9,281 bases of DNA. It comes from Flavobacterium psychrophilum (GTDB taxonomy: Bacteria > Bacteroidota > Bacteroidia > Flavobacteriales > Flavobacteriaceae). The first letter of the stretch is position 1, and each line of letters starts with the position of its first letter. The DNA lies in the NCBI GenBank assembly GCA_945905915.1, contig CAMDQL010000069.1, positions 1-9,281 of the forward strand. The letters are read 5' to 3'. Shown here piece by piece: positions 1-6,654 of this stretch. A program made the position numbers and the translations under genes. Under the pieces are notes generated by a model that searched no databases, was not told where the DNA came from, and saw only the letters and a program-made list of their open reading frames with translations.

Positions 1-704
1 TACGACCCAACAATCACAGGGGTAGAACGTTTTCGTTTGGGAATGAAAACCATGCGGGAAGCCATGGGAGATGATATCTATTTCTTAGGCTGTTCTGCTG
101 TTTTTGGACCAACTATTGGGTTTGTGGACGGTATGCGAACTGGTGGCGACATCAATCCTATCTTCCAAGCTTTCCTGAGCGTTGTTTAGGTAATTTAAGT
201 AACTTTTATCTGAGTGGTAAAGTTTTCAATGGCGATGCTGATTACCTTGTTTTCCGCGAAGCCATAGACGAAGACGCAACAGTGTCTCAAGAAGATACAA
301 AACACGGACACAGCATGACAATGAATGAAGCTCAAATGTGGGCCGATTTTAATATGCTATACGGCACTGCCCGATTACAAAGTGATAATTTGATGATACT
401 TCGCCCAGAACGTAAAGCATTAGTGAAAGAAGTTTTTGAGTTTCCTGCGATGGAAGAAACCGTGCCGTTGGATTTTTGGGAACATGGAACTAATAAACAG
501 GATGGGTTCGAGTTGATAATTGCCCGAAAGGATAAGGATATTTATCTTGGGGTTTTCAATTGGGGTGATAAACCTAAAGAATATGAATTGAAAGCTTTTG
601 GAAAAACAAGTCCTTTGTTTTTAGAAGGTCGTCATTCTCAAATCATAAAATACGAAGGAAAAAAATCATTTGATGAACTATGCGAGAACATGAAATCGTT
701 ATAA
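1..704 (+). pseudogene. Melibiase/GH36-type alpha-galactosidase, 3' part, frameshifted
   Basis: This is the 3' end of a glycoside hydrolase gene that begins before the window. Frame 1 (1-171) encodes a GH36-like segment: an YDPTITGVERFRLGMK stretch, the LGCSAVFGPTIGFVDGMR strand, and RTGGDINP, whose Asp matches the usual acid/base position of the family. Frame 1 then stops at TAG 187-189. Homology resumes in frame 3 from base 171 (FPERCLGNLSNFYLSGK, then NGDADYLVFRE) and runs to TAA 702-704. Joining the frames needs one extra T in the GCTTTCC at 169-175, so the gene carries either a real one-base deletion or a sequence error. The reconstructed part has about 234 residues, including the LQSDNLMIL region and a C-terminal beta domain with FNWGDKP. 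The family removes alpha-linked galactose from glycans; exact substrate is unknown. A GTG-started 140-residue reading from 282 is only the distal fragment and not a separate gene. Confidence 0.8.
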
Positions 705-706
705 GA

Positions 707-722
707 TATTTAATATTAAATA
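707..722. repeat. 16-base perfect AT-only palindrome after the GH36-type gene
   Basis: TATTTAATATTAAATA is its own reverse complement. It starts three bases after the stop codon at 702-704 and lies in the 66-base gap before the next gene. It could be a protein-binding site or a weak transcript end, but AT-only palindromes also arise by chance in DNA of this composition. No T-rich tail follows, so it does not look like an intrinsic terminator. Confidence 0.35.
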
Positions 723-770
723 AGTCTGCGTCTACATCTTTCTTAATAAGTTGGCTTAAATTATATCTAA

Positions 771-2774
771 ATGAAAAAACAAGTTAAAAACTATTTATTA
801 AATATAATTCCATTTATAATCTGTACGCTTTCTTTACATGCTCAAACGACCATTTTACCAGTTAATTCCTATGGCGTTTGGGACAGATCAAATGCCTATG
901 ACATTTCAGTTGATACTGATTACAACTATTTAAAAGGCAAAAGCGCCGATGTAAACTGGGAAGATGTGCAACCAAATAACACAAATCAATACGATTGGTC
1001 TGAGATTCAAACTATATTACAAGCAGCTTACACTAACAATCAGATGGTAAACATAAGTGTAGGAGTTGGTCCTGATGCCCCAGCTTGGATTTACGCTAAT
1101 GGTGTGCCGAGTGTGACTACTAATGATACACAACATCCAAATTGGACTCAATATCCTTATTATTTAGATATTGATTATAAAACGTATTATTTCAATATGA
1201 TAGAAAGTTTCGGTAATTTCTTACGAACACTTCCTTCAAACTTATTCAGTAAAATTGCTTATGTTCAGGTAAAAACGGGATGCACAGGTGATGAAGTTGC
1301 GTATAAGGGAACGCCTCTTAATTCCTCTTATACTATTTCCGATAATCAATGGCGTACTTTTCGTTTAGAAGTATTTGAAAAATTTAGACTAACGTTTAAT
1401 ACGGGGGATAATAACACCAAAATTGGGCTTCTTTTTAACAATATTGATCCTGTTGACGAACCCTCAGAATGGCAATGGGTAACTAATTATGTTACTTATG
1501 GATTTGGTACCAAGGGTGGGGCTTATGCAAGGGGACATCATCTTTCAGACGAATTAGATTTCAAAACTACTTGGACACCATATCTGGTTAATCCACAAGT
1601 ATTACATTTGTTTTCTGCTGCCGAAATGGATCAAACATGGACTAAACCATATTACCAAATTAATGTTCCACTAGGCTTTTATTGGGGTGCATTAAGCGGT
1701 CTTAATACAGGTCTTTCTGTTTGGCTAGTTACTGAAAGCGCTTTAGATGAAGCCCAAACAAGACCAGAATTACATGATGTTTTTAAGATGTTTAATAAAT
1801 ATTGCAAACAAGTATATCCTAGTACGGCAGATGCTGCATATTCGATTTTCCATGAAGGATTAAATTCTCAAAATACTATTAAATTTCCAGTTAATATCTT
1901 TGGTCAAGCCAATCAGCAAAACCAGTCACGATATAGTGCTATTTGTAGTGCCTATGCAAGCCGAGGTGCTCAAATGAATGATGTATTTGCGGCCACTCAA
2001 GGACAAGTGTATCAACGTGATCAGCAAACAGCGTATAATGATGCAGGTTGGAATATTGAAGAAGGGAATTACGAAAGATGGATAACTCAAATAAATCCAG
2101 ATTTAACTTCAATTGGTCTATTTAGGGTAAGGGGGAATATAAATTCAAATTCATCTAAATACGATCGTTTTGCGCGATCTTTTCAAAACAGTAGTGGCAA
2201 AAATACAATGTATTTTAAATTCCATTCCGATGTGTTTTCTCTTTCAGATCCAGCTAGTTTAACATTTAAAATTACGTGGCTCGACAAAAATCAAAATTCT
2301 ACTTGGGCACTAAAATATTATAATTCATCTGGCTTACAGACTGCCTTAAATATAACAGGTATTGGAGATAATCAATGGAAAACAACTAACGTAACCATAC
2401 AAAATCCAATTATTACCCAAAATGGAGTTTTTGGTTCTGATTTTATGTTAGTAAATACAGATAGTATTGATGATATCTTTCATGGCATTGAGATAGATAT
2501 TACCCGAACAGGTTCCTTATCTTCTATTGATTATAATTCTGAAAACGCTGAAACATTAATTTTCCCAAACCCAACATCGTCTATGCTTTATTGGGATAAA
2601 AAAATTGTTTCAGATGAAATTATTATCTATAATTCAATAGGGCAAATAGTTTCAAACGTCAATAAACCAGAAAACAATTCACTTAGCCTACTAAATATAG
2701 AAAAAGGGACGTATTATATTGTATTTCTTAAAGAGAAAAAAAGAATTTTAACCAAAAAAATAATAAAAGAATAA
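771..2774 (+). CDS. Secreted glycoside-hydrolase-like protein with T9SS type A sorting domain
   Basis: A 667-residue exported protein. Residues 1-25 form a Sec signal peptide (MKKQ start, hydrophobic IIPFIICTLSL, cleavage near HAQ). Residues about 30-350 look like a TIM-barrel glycosidase of the broad GH42/clan A style: DVNWEDVQP (60-68), SVGVGPDAPAWIYANG (96-111), YVQVKTGCTGDE (164-175), and a late FYWGALSGLNTGLSVWLV segment (303-320). Glu175 and Glu285 (in FSAAEMDQTW) are my candidate acid/base and nucleophile, by position only. Residues about 440-580 look like a beta-sandwich, perhaps carbohydrate-binding. Residues about 595-667 form a T9SS type A sorting domain (FPNPTSS, IIIYNSIGQIV, LNIEKGTYYIVF, basic end), so the protein should cross the outer membrane and be released or anchored at the surface. 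The ATG at 771 is chosen because the signal peptide begins there. I cannot assign a CAZy family; the neighbours suggest a glycan-degrading role. Confidence 0.75.
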   Translation: MKKQVKNYLLNIIPFIICTLSLHAQTTILPVNSYGVWDRSNAYDISVDTDYNYLKGKSADVNWEDVQPNNTNQYDWSEIQTILQAAYTNNQMVNISVGVGPDAPAWIYANGVPSVTTNDTQHPNWTQYPYYLDIDYKTYYFNMIESFGNFLRTLPSNLFSKIAYVQVKTGCTGDEVAYKGTPLNSSYTISDNQWRTFRLEVFEKFRLTFNTGDNNTKIGLLFNNIDPVDEPSEWQWVTNYVTYGFGTKGGAYARGHHLSDELDFKTTWTPYLVNPQVLHLFSAAEMDQTWTKPYYQINVPLGFYWGALSGLNTGLSVWLVTESALDEAQTRPELHDVFKMFNKYCKQVYPSTADAAYSIFHEGLNSQNTIKFPVNIFGQANQQNQSRYSAICSAYASRGAQMNDVFAATQGQVYQRDQQTAYNDAGWNIEEGNYERWITQINPDLTSIGLFRVRGNINSNSSKYDRFARSFQNSSGKNTMYFKFHSDVFSLSDPASLTFKITWLDKNQNSTWALKYYNSSGLQTALNITGIGDNQWKTTNVTIQNPIITQNGVFGSDFMLVNTDSIDDIFHGIEIDITRTGSLSSIDYNSENAETLIFPNPTSSMLYWDKKIVSDEIIIYNSIGQIVSNVNKPENNSLSLLNIEKGTYYIVFLKEKKRILTKKIIKE

Positions 2775-2819
2775 CAGCAGTAATAATAAAAACAATGCAA
2801 TAGCTTTTTTTAATTTATG

Positions 2820-2840
2820 AAAGGATTAAACCTTTTTATT
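2820..2840 (+). terminator. Weak candidate terminator after the T9SS enzyme gene
   Basis: A five-pair stem, AAAGG (2820-2824) with CCTTT (2831-2835), encloses the loop ATTAAA and runs into TTATTTATT. It sits 46 bases after the stop of the enzyme gene and before the next start at 2883. The stem is short, so it may be only a partial stop or chance. Confidence 0.35.
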
Positions 2841-2882
2841 TATTGAAAGTCTAAAATTTTTAACTTTAAAACAAATATAAAA

Positions 2883-3203
2883 ATGAAGAAATTAATTTTC
2901 GCAGTTTTATTGACTGCAAGTTTAAGCGGATTTGCTCAAGATTCTAAAAAAGGTGGTGCTGATAAAATGTTGCTAAAAATGACAACAGAATTATCTTTAA
3001 CAACAGATCAACAAGCACTTTTAAAACCAATTCTTGAAGAACAATCGATATTGAGAAAAGACAGCAAGGAAAATCCAGATCATGCTGATGCAAATAAAGT
3101 AAAAATCAAAGAACTTAATAAAAAAGTTAAAGAAGTATTAACACCTGCACAGCTAGAAATTCAGAAAGCTAAAGCTGAAGAAAAAAAAGAAGGTAAAGAG
3201 TAA
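2883..3203 (+). CDS. Small exported Spy/CpxP-like LTxxQ protein
   Basis: A 106-residue protein with a clear signal peptide (MKKLIFAVLLTASLSGFA, cleavage before Gln19), so it is probably periplasmic. The mature part is short, charged and mostly helical. It has two LTxxQ-type motifs, LTTDQ at residues 39-43 and LTPAQ at 86-90, which are the signature of Spy/CpxP-type proteins. In Enterobacteria such proteins are envelope chaperones or stress modulators; small LTxxQ proteins are common in Bacteroidota, where the role is mostly unknown. The C-terminus is Lys/Glu rich. The gene appears to be its own transcription unit: 108 bases separate it from the enzyme gene and a strong terminator follows. A near-match to the Bacteroidota -7 element, TAACTTTA, lies at 2861-2868 but without a well-spaced -33 TTG. 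Nothing ties it functionally to glycan use. Confidence 0.7.
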   Translation: MKKLIFAVLLTASLSGFAQDSKKGGADKMLLKMTTELSLTTDQQALLKPILEEQSILRKDSKENPDHADANKVKIKELNKKVKEVLTPAQLEIQKAKAEEKKEGKE

Positions 3204-3229
3204 AGACCAAATATTTCAAATAAATAAAT

Positions 3230-3259
3230 AAACTTCTAGGAAACTGGAAGTTTTTTTTT
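3230..3259 (+). terminator. Intrinsic terminator with GAAA tetraloop
   Basis: AAACTTCTAG (3230-3239) pairs with CTGGAAGTTT (3244-3253), ten pairs including one G-U, closed by the stable GAAA loop (3240-3243). The right arm merges into nine consecutive T at 3251-3259. It lies 27 bases after the stop of the LTxxQ gene and separates it from the susC operon. Confidence 0.9.
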
Positions 3260-3321
3260 GAAGTAAAGTCAATTACTCAATAGCTATTTAACTATGGACC
3301 CAATTGTATTTTGATAATATG

Positions 3322-3437
3322 TAGTATTTGTACTATTCAAATAAATCAAAGTGTGTTTTAATTGAGACGAATTCACACTATAAAAGAGACTTTTGTACTA
3401 CTATAAATCGTCTTTAAAGTTTAATTTTGATATAGTA
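3322..3437. promoter_or_regulatory. Repeat-rich candidate operator region upstream of susC
   Basis: The pentamer TACTA or its complement TAGTA occurs five times here: 3322-3326, 3331-3335, 3396-3400, 3399-3403 and 3433-3437. The first two form the inverted repeat TAGTA-TTTG-TACTA. The nonamer TTTGTACTA is repeated exactly at 3327-3335 and 3392-3400. Between the copies lies a second inverted repeat, AGTGTG (3350-3355) and CACACT (3374-3379), with AATT repeated inside it (3360-3363, 3370-3373). The region lies between the terminator and the candidate promoter of the susC operon, where an AraC-type or hybrid two-component regulator would be expected to bind. Binding is inferred; AT-rich DNA can produce such repeats by chance. 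Confidence 0.4.
3422..3429 (+). promoter_or_regulatory. Candidate -7 promoter element of the susC operon
   Basis: TAATTTTG matches the Bacteroidota -7 consensus TAnnTTTG exactly. The nearest upstream TTTG (3392-3395) is 26 bases away, longer than the usual spacing of about 19-21, so the -33 element is imperfect, as is common for promoters needing an activator. Transcription from here would give a leader of about 120-130 bases before the ATG at 3561. A looser match, TAACTTTTG with one extra base, occurs at 3470-3478. The rest of 3260-3560 has no convincing gene on either strand. Confidence 0.4.
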
Positions 3438-3560
3438 ACTAATTATTTATATGGAATAAAATTTAAATTTAACTTTTGTAAAATTTATTTTTACAGTATT
3501 TAAATTTATATTTATTCAAATTTGTTTAAAAAAAACAACTTATTAATAAACCAAAAAAAT

Positions 3561-6500
3561 ATGAAATTTAAATTATTAACAATTATATTTTTAACATCTT
3601 TCTTAACCTCGTTTTCCCAAAATACGATTGAAGGAGTTGTTAATGATGATAAAGGTTTACCCTTGATAGGAGCTAATGTAGTTGTCAAAGGAACTAAAAC
3701 AGGGGTTTTAACCGATTTTGAAGGGGTTTTTAAAATAAACGCAAAATTCGGTGATGTCTTAATTGTTTCAAGTTTAGGCTTTGACAAAAAAGAAGTCAAA
3801 ATACAGGGAAATTTTATAAAAATTGTTCTTGGAGAATTAAATGAAGTTTTGAATGAAGTTGTAGTAATCGGTTATGGTACTGTCAAGAAAAAGGATTTAA
3901 CAGGAGCAGTTTCATCTATAAGAGCAACGAGTATAGAAAAAGGAGATCCAATAGATCTTCAAACGGCTTTTTCAGGTCGTGTAGCAGGTCTTCAAATAAC
4001 ACAAAATGATAATGGTTTAGGATCAGGTGTAAGGGCAATTATCCGTGGTGGTAGTTCACTTACTAGCGGCAATCAGCCTTTATATGTAATTGATAATTTC
4101 CCAATTATTCCAGATGATAATGTGTCATCAAATCCATTATCTGATTTAGATCCAGGTCAAATCAAGTCTATCGAAGTTTTAAAAGACGCATCTGCTACAG
4201 CTATCTACGGTGCAAGAGGATCGAATGGAGTAATTATTATCACAACAAAATTAGGAAAGGTAGGAAAGCCCGTAATTACTGCAACATTAAGTTCGTGTAC
4301 CTCTTTTGTATCAAAATTTCCTAGGGTACTTACTGATTTAGAGTACCTCGATAGACAAATAATTGAAGATAAAATTAATTATTTAATGTCTGATGACACT
4401 GGGAATTTCAGCAGCACGTGGCAAGAAAAAAAAGATGCAAATGAACGTGGGGTAGATTGGGCAAAAGAGGCAACTCAGCTTGCTTCAACACGGAGAATGG
4501 ATCTTGGCATGGGTGGGGGAACTAAAGAAGGATTAAATTATCAAATTTCAGGAAATTTTTTAGATCAACAAGGTGTGGTTATTTATACTAATTTTAAAAG
4601 ATATAATTTAAATTCGAACTTAGTTCAATCTATAGGAAGAAATACTAAAATTGGAACAAATATTAAACTGGCATTTTCTAAAAATACCGGAAGAAGTCTT
4701 GATAAAGATGCCGATGGTATTTTTAAAAAAATTTTTTCAACCAATCCATTTCAGCCTATTGATTTTGAACTTGGAGCTATTGAAATTGATTCATTAACAA
4801 ACACTGGAGATAATGAAAATGTTATTAGATATCTAAAAGAGGTGAAGAATGAAACTCAAAGTAGTAGAATTATAGGAAATCTATTTTATGAAACAAAATT
4901 TGATAGTAATTTGACTTTTTATACTAGTTATGGTTTCAATCGCGGGTATATTAATAACCAAATATTTTTACCCTCAACTGTATTGAAAGGATATCGGCAA
5001 AATGGAATAGCAGAATTTGAAAAAATTGAAGCTATAAATCAAGTATTTGAAACTCGATTAAGTTATAAGAAAGTAATAGATAATCACGATATTAATGCTA
5101 CTGCAGTTGGAGAATTTTCAGATAATCTAAAAAGTATATTCACTGGAGGAGCAACAGGTTTTAGTAATCAAACAAATGGTTTTAATGATTTGTCAAGTGC
5201 AACTATAGCAACTTTACCTAGAAATAATATAGCAAGAGATAACTTAATGTCTTTTTTAGGAAGAGTGGCTTATGGTTATAATAATAAATACCTTTTAACT
5301 GCTTCCATTAGAGCAGACGGTTCATCAAAATTTGGGAAAGAGAATAAGTGGGGTTATTTTCCTTCTGTTGCTTTAGGATGGACAGTATCGGAGGAGTCAT
5401 TTATCAAAAATATGAATGTTTTTGATAATTTCAAGTTGAGAGCATCGTATGGCGTAACAGGTAACAACCAGATACCTGCATATAGCTCAATAGGTTTAAT
5501 TGGGGCAGCAAATTATGTATTTAATGATGTGTTTTATTCAGGAATAGCTCAGAGCAATATCTCTAATCCTGGCTTAAAATGGGAAACTACTGCGCAATCC
5601 AATTTAGGTATTGATTTAGGTTTTTTTAAAAATCGTTTAAACATTACTGCTGAAGTTTATTCTAAAAAAACAACCGATTTATTGTTAGAAGTTCAAGTGC
5701 CTTTGTCCTCTGGATATGAAACTGCTTTAAAAAATATTGGATCTTTTAGTAATAAAGGTTTTGAATTAACCGTTAATTCAATCAATATTGATAATAGCGA
5801 TTTTAAATGGAGATCTGATTTTACTTTTTCAATAAATAGAAATAAGGTGCTAAATTTAGGGGATAAGGATGAATTTTTTTTTAATGCTAATATTTTTCCA
5901 AGTAAATTCATGAATGAAATATTACTTCGTGTAGGACAATCAACTGGTATTTATTATGGATACATTGAAGATCAAATTATTAACAATCAAACAGAAGCGG
6001 CAAATAGCCCTTTACAAGATGTTTTAATTGAAGATGATTTTAATAACGGACAAGTAAAAATTTATGATGTCAATGGAGATGGTATAATTAATACTTATGA
6101 CAAAGTGCCAATTGCTAATACAAATCCAGATTTTATTGGAGGTTTGAATAATGAATTTACTTATAAAAATTTTGACTTTAGTTTCTTTTTACGCTTTTCT
6201 TATGGTAATGACGTAATAAATGGAAATATTGGAAATTTAGATAAGGGAGGTATTGATAATTGGAATACATTAAAATCTATGTCCGATAATTCTTATAGTG
6301 CAGCCTATAATCCTACCGGTACTTTTCATGGTGAAAATGGTAATGGAGCTTATTCGTCTTTATTTCGAAGTGCTTATGTGGAAGATGGCTCTTTTTTAAA
6401 ATGTGATTTCATAACATTAGGATATGCAATGCCTAAATCAATCGTAGAAAATTTAAATTTAAATAAATTTAGACTGTTTGCCAGGATAAACAATCCCTTT

Positions 6501-6638
6501 ATGCTTACTAGATATTCTTGGTTTGATCCAGAAGTTAATGCAATAGGAGGAACAGCTGGTAGAGTTGGAGGAGGTGTAGATCTTGGTAGTTATCCACGTA
6601 GCACTTCCATTACATTGGGTCTTTCACTTAATTTTTAA
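3561..6638 (+). CDS. SusC/RagA-family TonB-dependent outer-membrane transporter
   Basis: A 1025-residue outer-membrane importer that works with the SusD partner to take up oligosaccharides using TonB energy. From ATG 3561: signal peptide 1-20 (hydrophobic LLTIIFLTSFLTSFSQ); carboxypeptidase-regulatory-like domain about 21-92 (EGVVNDDKGLPLIGANVVVKGT, GVLTDFEGVFKI); TonB-box-like EVVVIGYGT at 99-107; plug about 108-232 with GRVAGLQI, AIIRGGSS, PLYVID, and the SusC signature LKDASATAIYGARGSNG (207-223); then the 22-strand barrel to the terminal LSLNF. There is no N-terminal STN extension, so control through an anti-sigma factor is not expected. A DVNGDGIINTYD loop at 836-847 resembles an EF-hand calcium site. 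A TTG start at 3522 would add 13 residues before the signal peptide and is rejected. The susD gene follows after 16 bases. Substrate cannot be read from the sequence. Confidence 0.95.
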   Translation: MKFKLLTIIFLTSFLTSFSQNTIEGVVNDDKGLPLIGANVVVKGTKTGVLTDFEGVFKINAKFGDVLIVSSLGFDKKEVKIQGNFIKIVLGELNEVLNEVVVIGYGTVKKKDLTGAVSSIRATSIEKGDPIDLQTAFSGRVAGLQITQNDNGLGSGVRAIIRGGSSLTSGNQPLYVIDNFPIIPDDNVSSNPLSDLDPGQIKSIEVLKDASATAIYGARGSNGVIIITTKLGKVGKPVITATLSSCTSFVSKFPRVLTDLEYLDRQIIEDKINYLMSDDTGNFSSTWQEKKDANERGVDWAKEATQLASTRRMDLGMGGGTKEGLNYQISGNFLDQQGVVIYTNFKRYNLNSNLVQSIGRNTKIGTNIKLAFSKNTGRSLDKDADGIFKKIFSTNPFQPIDFELGAIEIDSLTNTGDNENVIRYLKEVKNETQSSRIIGNLFYETKFDSNLTFYTSYGFNRGYINNQIFLPSTVLKGYRQNGIAEFEKIEAINQVFETRLSYKKVIDNHDINATAVGEFSDNLKSIFTGGATGFSNQTNGFNDLSSATIATLPRNNIARDNLMSFLGRVAYGYNNKYLLTASIRADGSSKFGKENKWGYFPSVALGWTVSEESFIKNMNVFDNFKLRASYGVTGNNQIPAYSSIGLIGAANYVFNDVFYSGIAQSNISNPGLKWETTAQSNLGIDLGFFKNRLNITAEVYSKKTTDLLLEVQVPLSSGYETALKNIGSFSNKGFELTVNSINIDNSDFKWRSDFTFSINRNKVLNLGDKDEFFFNANIFPSKFMNEILLRVGQSTGIYYGYIEDQIINNQTEAANSPLQDVLIEDDFNNGQVKIYDVNGDGIINTYDKVPIANTNPDFIGGLNNEFTYKNFDFSFFLRFSYGNDVINGNIGNLDKGGIDNWNTLKSMSDNSYSAAYNPTGTFHGENGNGAYSSLFRSAYVEDGSFLKCDFITLGYAMPKSIVENLNLNKFRLFARINNPFMLTRYSWFDPEVNAIGGTAGRVGGGVDLGSYPRSTSITLGLSLNF

Positions 6639-6654
6639 TCTAAAAAATGAAAAA

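Noticed and set aside
282..704. A 140-codon plus-strand reading frame starting at GTG 282.
   Set aside because: It is the distal part of the frameshifted GH36-type gene; family-like coding continues upstream of 282 in the same frame back to base 171.
3522..3560. Upstream TTG start for SusC at 3522.
   Set aside because: It would put 13 polar residues before a complete signal peptide that begins at ATG 3561.
3512..3799. Minus-strand open frame of 95 codons overlapping the start of susC.
   Set aside because: It lies opposite a strongly supported susC N-terminus and its translation has no recognisable domain or export signal.
5693..5911. Minus-strand open frame of 72 codons inside susC.
   Set aside because: Antisense to conserved barrel coding sequence; no family resemblance.
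6583..6654. Upstream GTG start for SusD at 6583.
   Set aside because: It overlaps the SusC C-terminus and precedes a complete lipoprotein signal peptide that begins at ATG 6655.
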